Positions 57,443-64,000 of a DNA stretch of 64,000 nt are shown piece by piece; position 1 is the stretch's first letter, and every line of letters begins with the position of its first letter. Source of the DNA: Vreelandella profundi. Lineage in GTDB: Bacteria; Pseudomonadota; Gammaproteobacteria; Pseudomonadales; Halomonadaceae. A model generated the notes under the pieces. It saw nothing but the letters and a program-made list of their open reading frames with translations, did not search any database and was not told the DNA's origin. The translations under genes were made by a program, and so were the position numbers. The stretch is taken from contig NZ_CP077941.1 of the NCBI RefSeq assembly GCF_019722725.1, positions 3,224,001 to 3,288,000 of the forward strand. The letters run 5' to 3'.

Positions 57443-58447
57443 CTACGCGGTGAACTCCTCGGTGTCGATATCCGCCTGCTGTGCTTCGCTGTAGCGGGCA
57501 CCCGCCACTTGGTCTGGCGTCATCATGGCATCCAGCTGTGTCAGGGTGATGTCATCAAGACGCAGCGTTTGCGCCGCTAAGTTTTCGCGCATATGGGCAG
57601 GCGTACGCGTGCCCGGAATAGGGATAATGTGGCTGCCTTTCGACGTCAACCACGCAAGCGCCAGCTGCCCTGGTGTGACGCTTAATGCCTGCGCCAACGC
57701 AGCTAAGCGCTCAAACAGCGTGACATTGTGCGGATAGTTCTCGGCACTAAAGCGCGGCATATTACGACGCATATCGCCCTCTTCAAGACGCATTGGATCT
57801 TGAACCGCGCCGGCCAAAAAGCCCCGCCCCAAGGGACTAAACGCGACCATCGCCGTGCCCGTCTCATGGCACGCATCAATCAGCGCGATTTCAGGATTGC
57901 GCGTCCACAGCGAGTATTCCGACTGCACGGCCGCAACGGGGTATTCAGCCGCCGCGCGGCGCAACGTTGTGGCGGAAACTTCAGACAACCCCACGCCGCC
58001 AATTTTGCCCTCTTCCATCAAGCGCCCTAGCGCGCCTACGCTCTCTTCAACGGGGACTTGGCGATCCAAGCGGTGCAGGTAGTAGAGATCTAAATGGTCG
58101 GTACGCAGCCGCGCAAGGCTCGCTTCGCACTGTTTGCGCAATGTTGCCGGGCGGCCGTCAATCACCCGCTTGCCTGACTCAGGGTCAATAGCCAAGCCGC
58201 ATTTACTGGCCAGAAACAGCTGGTGCCGCTTGCCCTCCAGGGCGCGTCCGACCAAACGCTCATTAGCGGTGCCACCGTACAGCGTAGCGGTATCGAAGTG
58301 GCGATAGCCCATATCAAAGGCCTCATCAAGCGCTCGCAGGGCAGCACTTTCAGGCACGATGCTGCCGTAACCATGGGAAAGATTCATGCAGCCAAGCCCA
58401 ATCGAAGGGGCATTAACAGCATTAAAACGTTGGAAAAAATTCGACAT
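57443..58447 (-). CDS. Aldo/keto reductase
   Basis: A 334-residue (alpha/beta)8 NADPH-dependent oxidoreductase of the AKR family. The tetrad is visible: D in YRHFDTATLYGG near 39-50 (with catalytic Tyr), K in LFLASKCGL near 75 and H in LDLYYLHRLD near 117. The C-terminal cofactor site is in IIPIPGTRTPAHMRENLAAQ near 285. The sequence resembles the AKR13/YghZ-like group. I chose the ATG at 58447, with GGGAG upstream. The substrate is unknown; it is transcribed with, or after, the ABC exporter gene, 25 bp away. Confidence 0.88.
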   Translation of the reverse strand: MSNFFQRFNAVNAPSIGLGCMNLSHGYGSIVPESAALRALDEAFDMGYRHFDTATLYGGTANERLVGRALEGKRHQLFLASKCGLAIDPESGKRVIDGRPATLRKQCEASLARLRTDHLDLYYLHRLDRQVPVEESVGALGRLMEEGKIGGVGLSEVSATTLRRAAAEYPVAAVQSEYSLWTRNPEIALIDACHETGTAMVAFSPLGRGFLAGAVQDPMRLEEGDMRRNMPRFSAENYPHNVTLFERLAALAQALSVTPGQLALAWLTSKGSHIIPIPGTRTPAHMRENLAAQTLRLDDITLTQLDAMMTPDQVAGARYSEAQQADIDTEEFTA

Positions 58448-58472
58448 AGGAACTCCCGGCTTTAAAACAGTT

Positions 58473-60239
58473 TTATAACGTTTCACCGCCAAACTGCAGC
58501 GCGGCTAAATGACGATAGAGCGGGCTATTGGTGATTAACTCAGCGTGCGTGCCCGCCGCAACGAGTCGCCCGCCATCCAGCACCAGTAACCGATCGGCGG
58601 CGATAACCGTGGCGAGCCGGTGGGCGATCACAATGCTGGTGCGCCCCACCATCAGCCGGTCCAGCGCCTGCTGCACCAGTCGTTCGCTTTCGGCATCCAA
58701 GGCGCTGGTGGCTTCGTCCAGCAACAGCACGGCGGGATTTTTTAGCAGCGCTCGGGCAATAGCGAGCCGCTGACGCTGGCCACCGGAAAGCTGCACGCCT
58801 CCCGGCCCCAAGGGCGTATCAAAGCCCTGGGGCAGCGCCTCGATAAACGCAAGCGCGCTGGCATCCTGAGCAGCGACCCGTAATGTGCCAAGATCAGCCT
58901 CGGCGTCGCCATAGCGAAGGTTCTCGGCCACCGAGCCGCTAAACAGCACCGGCTCTTGGGCCACCAGCCCGATGGCACGGCGCAAAGCACCCAGGTCTAA
59001 GCGACGGATATCCAGACCATCAAGGGAAACATGTCCTTGGCTAGGGTCATAAAAACGCAGCAGCAGCGCCAAGAGCGTGCTCTTTCCCGCTCCCGAGGGG
59101 CCGACAATAGCCACGCGCTCTCCCGGCTGGATATGTAAATCAAACGCCTCCAGCGCTGGCGTCGTTCTGCCGGGATAAACGAAGCTAACGTTCTCTAATC
59201 TAATCTCACCACGCGGTGGATTGGGTAGCGCGTGAGGGCTTACGGGCGACTGGATAGCGGGCGGCGTATCCAGCAGTTCCAGCAGCCGCTCAGCGGCCCC
59301 CGCTGCGCGCTGCACATCGCCCGCTACTTCGGCAAGCGTTGCAATAGAGCCTGCCGCCAGCACGGCGTAGAAGATAAACGCCGACAGCTCGCCAGCGCTC
59401 ATGGTGCCTGCTAGTACCGCTTGGCCGCCCTGCCAGAGCATCAGCCCCACGGCCGTAAACACGACCAGCATGGCAATACCCGTCAGCCAGGCGCGCTGCT
59501 GCGTGCGCTCTACAGCGCTGCCAAACGCCTGTTCCACGCGCTGGCCGTAGCGAGCTTTATCCGCCGCCTCGTGGGTAAACGCCTGAATGGTTCGGATACC
59601 GCTCAGCGCCTCTTCGGCATAGCGGCCAAGTTCGGCCACGCGGTCTTGGCTGGTACGCGATAGCCGCCGCACTCGACGGCCGTACCAAACAATGGGCAGC
59701 AGCGTGGCGGGAATGCCAATCAGCACCATTGCCGAAAGCCAAGGCTGAGTAATCAGCATTAATACCACCGCACCGATTAACATCACGGCATTACGCAGCG
59801 CCAGCGATACGGAGGAGCCAAACAAGCTCTGTAGCACGCTGGTGTCCGCCGTCAAACGAGAGGCAATTTCACCGGCGGCACGCCCCTCACTGGCGCTTTC
59901 AAAAAAGCTGGGCTCTAAGGCGAGTAAATGGTCAAACACACGCTGGCGAAGGTCAGCGGCCAAGCGTTCGCCAATCCAGGTCACCTGGTAGTAACGCAGT
60001 GCAGACGCCAGCGCCAGCACGGCCACGACAACCAGCATCAAGACCAATGCCTGCGCGAGGGCGCGTTCATCGGCACCGATAAAGCCGCGATCAATCACTA
60101 AGCGCAGCCCATTACCCAGCAGCAGCACGCTGCCAGAGGCCAGTATCAGCGCCAGGCCAGCCAATGCTAACCGTAGCCGGTATGGGCGAAGGAGCCCCAG
60201 CAAACGCAGCAGCACACGGGGGTTAGAACGTTGATTCAT
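58473..60239 (-). CDS. ABC exporter, fused membrane and ATPase domains (MsbA-like)
   Basis: A 588-residue half-transporter that would act as a homodimer. Six membrane helices occupy residues 20-310, with the coupling segment FFESASEGRAAGEIASRLTAD-type sequence near 115. The ATPase domain has Walker A GPSGAGKST near 374, Q-loop LVAQEPVLFSG near 417, signature LSGGQRQRLAIARALL near 477 and Walker B VLLLDEATSALD near 500, then the H-loop IAHRL. It resembles the multidrug/lipid exporters (MsbA, BmrA and the ABC 'HlyB-less' type). The cargo is not known. It lies upstream of the aldo/keto reductase on the same strand. Confidence 0.9.
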   Translation of the reverse strand: MNQRSNPRVLLRLLGLLRPYRLRLALAGLALILASGSVLLLGNGLRLVIDRGFIGADERALAQALVLMLVVVAVLALASALRYYQVTWIGERLAADLRQRVFDHLLALEPSFFESASEGRAAGEIASRLTADTSVLQSLFGSSVSLALRNAVMLIGAVVLMLITQPWLSAMVLIGIPATLLPIVWYGRRVRRLSRTSQDRVAELGRYAEEALSGIRTIQAFTHEAADKARYGQRVEQAFGSAVERTQQRAWLTGIAMLVVFTAVGLMLWQGGQAVLAGTMSAGELSAFIFYAVLAAGSIATLAEVAGDVQRAAGAAERLLELLDTPPAIQSPVSPHALPNPPRGEIRLENVSFVYPGRTTPALEAFDLHIQPGERVAIVGPSGAGKSTLLALLLRFYDPSQGHVSLDGLDIRRLDLGALRRAIGLVAQEPVLFSGSVAENLRYGDAEADLGTLRVAAQDASALAFIEALPQGFDTPLGPGGVQLSGGQRQRLAIARALLKNPAVLLLDEATSALDAESERLVQQALDRLMVGRTSIVIAHRLATVIAADRLLVLDGGRLVAAGTHAELITNSPLYRHLAALQFGGETL

Positions 60240-60311
60240 AATAGTGAGTGCTCAGCAGCCAAGGCGGTTAATGACCATAGCAGGAGTGGCAATGGCCTGC
60301 ACAGCACAAAA

Positions 60312-60335
60312 AAGCCCGCGAATAATCGCGGGCTT
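60312..60335 (-). terminator. pntB terminator
   Basis: Stem AAGCCCGCG (60312-60320) and CGCGGGCTT (60327-60335) with loop AATAAT. On the minus strand it is followed by a run of six T (60308-60313). It lies about 60 bp after the pntB stop. Confidence 0.9.
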
Positions 60336-60393
60336 ACGGGCAGACTGACGCAGCTAACGGCGGATTTACGCCGCTTAACGCCCTCGCCTGAAC

Positions 60394-61836
60394 CTAATCA
60401 ATCAACGGCAGCAGCGTATTGAGGCTATCGCGCGCATCGCCATAGAACATCCGCGTGTTGTCTTTGAAGAACAGCGGATTCTCAATGCCGGAATAACCGG
60501 TGCCCTGGCCACGTTTGCTGACAAATACCTGCTTCGCCTCCCACACTTTAAGCACGGGCATACCGGCGATAGGGCTATTCGGATCTTCTTCAGCCGCGGG
60601 GTTAACGATATCGTTGGAGCCAATCACGATCACCACATCCGTAGAGGCGAAGTCATCGTTAATTTCGTCCATTTCCAGCACGATATCATAGGGCACTTTG
60701 GCTTCAGCCAGCAGCACGTTCATGTGCCCTGGCAAGCGCCCCGCGACCGGGTGAATACCAAAGCGAACGGTTTTACCCGCCGCGCGCAGCTTGCGCACCA
60801 AATCGCTGACCGCGCTTTGTGCTTGAGCCACGGCCATGCCATAACCCGGCACAATAATGACGCTGTCAGCATCATTCAGTGCACTCGCCACGCCGCCTGC
60901 ATCAATGGCCACCTGCTCGCCTTCGATTTCAGCCGCTGGCCCTTGGTTACCGCCAAAGCCGCCTAAAATCACGTTAACGAACTTGCGGTTCATCGCCTTA
61001 CACATGATGTAAGAGAGAATCGCGCCCGATGAACCCACCAGCGCGCCCGTCACAATCAATAGATCGTTGGAGAGCGTGAAGCCGATGGCCGCCGCCGCCC
61101 AGCCGGAGTAGCTGTTGAGCATCGACACCACCACCGGCATATCCGCCCCGCCAATACCCATAATCAGGTGATAGCCGATAAAGAACGCCAATGCCGTCAG
61201 CAGAATCAACGTCCAGAAGCCGGCACCGTTAAGGTAAAGAATGGCTAATAGCAGCGACAGCACCGCCGCGCCCGCATTGAGCAAATGCCCGCCGGGCAGT
61301 TGGCGAGGCTTGCCATCAATCTTGCCCGCCAGCTTGCCAAACGCAATCACCGAGCCGGTAAAGGTCACCGCGCCGATAAAGATGCCCAGCACTACCTCAA
61401 CCTGCAGAAACGTAAGCTCGTCAGGGGCTTTGGTGGCGACCAGCGCCGCAAAAGCGGAGAACTGATCCAGCGATGCATCGACAGCCCGCGCAGCCACTAC
61501 CCGGCGGCGTTCTAAATCAGCGCTCCACGCCACAAGTACCGCTGCCAAGCCTACAAAACTATGCAGTGCCGCCACGAGCTGAGGCATTTCGGTCATCTCG
61601 ACCTTGCCCGCTACATAAGCGCCAACCCCTGCGCCGATCAGCATCATGGGAATTAGCCACCAGTAGCCGCCAATACCGGGGCCGAGTGCCGTGAAAAACA
61701 CCGCCACTGCCATGCCCACAATGCCGTACCACACGGCGCGTTTGGCTTTTTCCTGATTACTCAAGCCACCTAGCGACAGAATAAATAGTACGCTTGCCGC
61801 GATTGCCGCGGCAGATACGAATCCTTGACCCAACAT
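60394..61836 (-). CDS. pntB: NAD(P) transhydrogenase subunit beta
   Basis: A 480-residue protein, the beta subunit of the proton-pumping transhydrogenase, which drives NADPH formation from NADH with the proton gradient. About nine membrane helices make up residues 1-270. The C-terminal NADP(H)-binding domain III starts near 305, with [15 protein letters not shown] near 328 and [29 protein letters not shown] sequence near 361, followed by [11 protein letters not shown] and [16 protein letters not shown] near 440. Length is close to that of E. coli PntB (462). It lies 16 bp after pntA. Confidence 0.95.
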   Translation of the reverse strand: MLGQGFVSAAAIAASVLFILSLGGLSNQEKAKRAVWYGIVGMAVAVFFTALGPGIGGYWWLIPMMLIGAGVGAYVAGKVEMTEMPQLVAALHSFVGLAAVLVAWSADLERRRVVAARAVDASLDQFSAFAALVATKAPDELTFLQVEVVLGIFIGAVTFTGSVIAFGKLAGKIDGKPRQLPGGHLLNAGAAVLSLLLAILYLNGAGFWTLILLTALAFFIGYHLIMGIGGADMPVVVSMLNSYSGWAAAAIGFTLSNDLLIVTGALVGSSGAILSYIMCKAMNRKFVNVILGGFGGNQGPAAEIEGEQVAIDAGGVASALNDADSVIIVPGYGMAVAQAQSAVSDLVRKLRAAGKTVRFGIHPVAGRLPGHMNVLLAEAKVPYDIVLEMDEINDDFASTDVVIVIGSNDIVNPAAEEDPNSPIAGMPVLKVWEAKQVFVSKRGQGTGYSGIENPLFFKDNTRMFYGDARDSLNTLLPLID

Positions 61837-61852
61837 ATCGTCTCTCCGCCGC

Positions 61853-63424
61853 TTAGGATTTTTGGAACATGGCCAGCATCCGGCGTGTCACCAGGAAGCC
61901 ACCCACGATATTAATTGACGCGATAAGCACTGAGATTGCCGCCAATACGCTAACCACTGCGCTGCCGGAACCAATCTGCAGAATCGCCCCCAAAATAATG
62001 ATGCCCGAAATCGCATTGGTCACCGCCATCAACGGCGTGTGCAGCGAGTGGCTGACTTTCCAAATCACCTGGAAGCCGATAAAGCAGGCTAGTACAAAGA
62101 CAATAAAGTGCTGCATAAAGGAAACAGGAGCGACTTGACCGAGTAGCAGCATCAACGCGCCACCGATGGCCAACAGCCCCACTTGGCGCGTGGTTTGCGC
62201 TTTAAAGCCGGCAATCTCGGCGGCTTTTTTCTCTTCAAGCGTGGGCTCTTTCTCTTTCTTCTTCGGCTTAGCCGCGCCAATCGCTTTCACTTTAGGCGGC
62301 GGCGGTGGGAAGGTGATTTCGCCCTGATGCGTTACCGTGGCGCCACGAATCACATCGTCGTCCATATTGTGATTAATCACGCCCTCTTTCTCAGGCGTTA
62401 GATCCGTCAACATATGGCGAATATTGGTGGCGTAGAGCAAGGATGACTGCGTTGCCATGCGCGAGGGGAAATCGGTGTAGCCGATCACGACCACGCCGTT
62501 ATCGCTGACCACGCGCTCGTCAGGCTTGGTGAGATCGCAGTTACCGCCCTTCTCGGCGGCCAGATCAATAATCACCGAGCCCGGCTTCATGGCTGCGACC
62601 ATATCTTCCAGCCACAGCTTGGGCGCAGGCTTGCCGGGGATCAGTGCGGTAGTGATGACGATATCGACATCGAGCGCCTGCTCACGGAAGCATTCAAGCT
62701 GCTTCTCGCGAAACTCAGGGCTTGAGGGCGATGCGTAACCACCGCTTTCGGAACCGTCCTGGCTATCTTCAAAATCGAGGAACACGAACTCCGCGCCCAT
62801 GGACTCGATCTGCTCAGATACCTCAGGGCGCACATCAAACGCGCGTACCACGGCACCCAGGCTGGTGGCGGTACCGATCGCGGCCAACCCCGCCACGCCC
62901 GCGCCAATCACGAGCACCTTCGCCGGTGGCACCTTGCCCGCGGCGGTCACTTGGCCGGTAAAGAAGCGGCCAAAGTTGTTGCCCGCTTCAATCACTGCGC
63001 GATAGCCCGCGATATTGGCCATGGACGAAAGCGCGTCCATCTTCTGCGCCCGTGAGATACGCGGCACCATATCCATCGCTACTACGGTTGCGCCCTGGGC
63101 CTTACATTTTTCAAGCAGCGCTTCATTTTGAGCCGGCCAGAAGAACGCGATCAATGTTTGGCCTTCACGCAACCGCTCGGCTTCTGCATCGGAGGGCTCA
63201 CGGACTTTAATGACCACCTCAGCATCGCGCCAGAGCGCATCAGGACCGTCCACTACGGTCACGCCAGCCTCGCGATAAGTATCGTCATTAAAGCCCGCCG
63301 CCAAACCTGCGCCGGTTTCAACCAGGCACTCGTGGCCTAGTTTCTGGATCTGCTTTGCGCTCTCAGGGGTTAGCGCTACACGCGCTTCTCCCTGGGCACT
63401 CTCCTTCGGTGCGCCTATTTTCAC
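61853..63424 (-). CDS. pntA: NAD(P) transhydrogenase subunit alpha
   Basis: A 523-residue subunit in the fused E. coli-type form. Domain I (NAD-binding, residues 1-380) has the alanine dehydrogenase-like start [22 protein letters not shown], the Rossmann [17 protein letters not shown] near 169 and [21 protein letters not shown] sequence near 325. A Lys/Pro-rich linker ([22 protein letters not shown]) leads to four membrane helices near the C-terminus. AAAAGGAG lies upstream of the ATG. Forms the Pnt complex with PntB. Confidence 0.95.
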   Translation of the reverse strand: MKIGAPKESAQGEARVALTPESAKQIQKLGHECLVETGAGLAAGFNDDTYREAGVTVVDGPDALWRDAEVVIKVREPSDAEAERLREGQTLIAFFWPAQNEALLEKCKAQGATVVAMDMVPRISRAQKMDALSSMANIAGYRAVIEAGNNFGRFFTGQVTAAGKVPPAKVLVIGAGVAGLAAIGTATSLGAVVRAFDVRPEVSEQIESMGAEFVFLDFEDSQDGSESGGYASPSSPEFREKQLECFREQALDVDIVITTALIPGKPAPKLWLEDMVAAMKPGSVIIDLAAEKGGNCDLTKPDERVVSDNGVVVIGYTDFPSRMATQSSLLYATNIRHMLTDLTPEKEGVINHNMDDDVIRGATVTHQGEITFPPPPPKVKAIGAAKPKKKEKEPTLEEKKAAEIAGFKAQTTRQVGLLAIGGALMLLLGQVAPVSFMQHFIVFVLACFIGFQVIWKVSHSLHTPLMAVTNAISGIIILGAILQIGSGSAVVSVLAAISVLIASINIVGGFLVTRRMLAMFQKS

Positions 63425-63577
63425 TGGCGTTCTCCTTTTATTAATTGTCTGCAGCGCCCCTTAAATGAACGTAATGCAACGCACATTCCGCTCAAGGCAT
63501 AGCATCATTACCGACGGCTAGTTTTCTTTCAACCGTATTGAACCTTGTCAGGCCAACATTAAAAATTAATTTTTCTT

Positions 63578-64000
63578 TTAGTAAGCCGCGAAAGGCCGGT
63601 GGTTGAAGGCCTGCGCAAACGTCGTAAGCTGCTGATAAAGCCAGGCAATGGCCGGATCACTGGCATAGAGCCCATGCTGGATCAGGGTCATTTTTAACGC
63701 TGGCAACTCCTGCGGTGGTTCCACTAAGCGTACCGGCAGCATATCGACAAACCGTTCAGCCATTTGCAGCGGGAGCGTCATGATCGCTTCTGTTAACGCC
63801 ACCACCCGCGCGGCGGCGATATAGTTGAGATTCTTAGAAATCACATGCCGCCTTAAGCCGTGCTGCACCAAACAGCTGTCAATGTTACTGGGGCGCAGGC
63901 CGCTGATATCGGTCAGTTCCACATGCCTTTCTCGGGCAAATTGCACGATATCTAACGTTTCACCTATGCGCTTATTATGAGTCGCCGCCAAACAGACCAG
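63578..64000 (-). CDS. LysR-type transcriptional regulator, C-terminal part (5' end off window)
   Basis: The minus frame is open to the right edge (LVCLAATHNKRIGE...) and gives at least 140 residues of a LysR effector-binding domain: ISGLRPSNIDSCLVQHGLRRHV, ARVVALTEAIMTLPLQMAERFVD, and a tail LIQHGLYASDPAIAWLYQQL that is typical of the C-terminus in this family (H-x-R/Y-x-x-x-DPA-x-x-WLR). The DNA-binding domain lies outside the window. It lies about 150 bp downstream of the pntA start side with an unremarkable AT-rich gap. The regulon cannot be told. Confidence 0.8.
   Translation of the reverse strand: MVCLAATHNKRIGETLDIVQFARERHVELTDISGLRPSNIDSCLVQHGLRRHVISKNLNYIAAARVVALTEAIMTLPLQMAERFVDMLPVRLVEPPQELPALKMTLIQHGLYASDPAIAWLYQQLTTFAQAFNHRPFAAY

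Overview
The window looks like chromosome from a moderately halophilic gammaproteobacterium, most likely Halomonas or a close relative in the Halomonadaceae. I infer this from the gene repertoire and protein similarity remembered from that family: two complete TRAP transporters, malonate and tetronate catabolism, a Na+-type symporter inside a catabolic operon, and acidic soluble proteins. No rRNA, tRNA, CRISPR array or intact insertion sequence was seen.

Layout. 1-1282 is the 5' part of a tyrosine recombinase resembling GmtY of gamma-mobile-trio islands, so an island probably ends here. 1.5-7.3 kb holds housekeeping genes (tspO, ybiT, a CbiX-like chelatase, chaC, an HPP protein, ydfG). 7.7-11.9 kb is a malonate cassette (malonyl-CoA decarboxylase, malonyl-CoA synthetase, MadLM carrier). 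11.9-20.1 kb is a minus-strand operon for C4 sugar acids (ltnD, otnI, denD, a TRAP transporter, an aldehyde dehydrogenase and a second beta-hydroxyacid dehydrogenase) with a divergent LacI-type regulator; its partner genes otnK and otnC lie apart at 27.8-29.8 kb. Between them are argP/argO, a Tat-exported PhoX phosphatase, and a heme-uptake locus gutted by an internal deletion (hemP and hmuV intact, receptor and permease reduced to fragments). 30-34 kb carries mgtE, a TSUP exporter, a HAD phosphatase and an epimerase. 34.2-40 kb pairs a TRAP transporter with a divergent pxpABC 5-oxoprolinase operon.

40.0-53.8 kb is a full aerobic nicotinate degradation cluster (maleamate pathway). A minus operon encodes NicA, a NicB-like triheme protein, a small membrane protein, a sodium/solute symporter and NicX. 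A divergent plus operon encodes NicC, NicD, NicE and NicF, followed by the convergent MarR regulator NicR. The large hydroxylase subunit is unusual. The protein next to NicA (1011 aa) lacks the N-terminal molybdopterin-binding region and has lost key Moco motifs, but keeps three c-type heme sites. A separate 754-aa protein beyond nicR has intact Moco motifs and no hemes. Together they look like a split nicotinate dehydrogenase. Shared GTGTATACG / TACGCCATAAAA motifs at the three nic promoters suggest common control. An xdhC remnant follows the second subunit.

53.9-64 kb is ordinary: an uncharacterised protein, katG, an aldo/keto reductase, an ABC exporter, pntAB transhydrogenase and a LysR gene cut by the window end. 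Short degenerate tandem repeats (13-19 nt units) recur in several intergenic regions.
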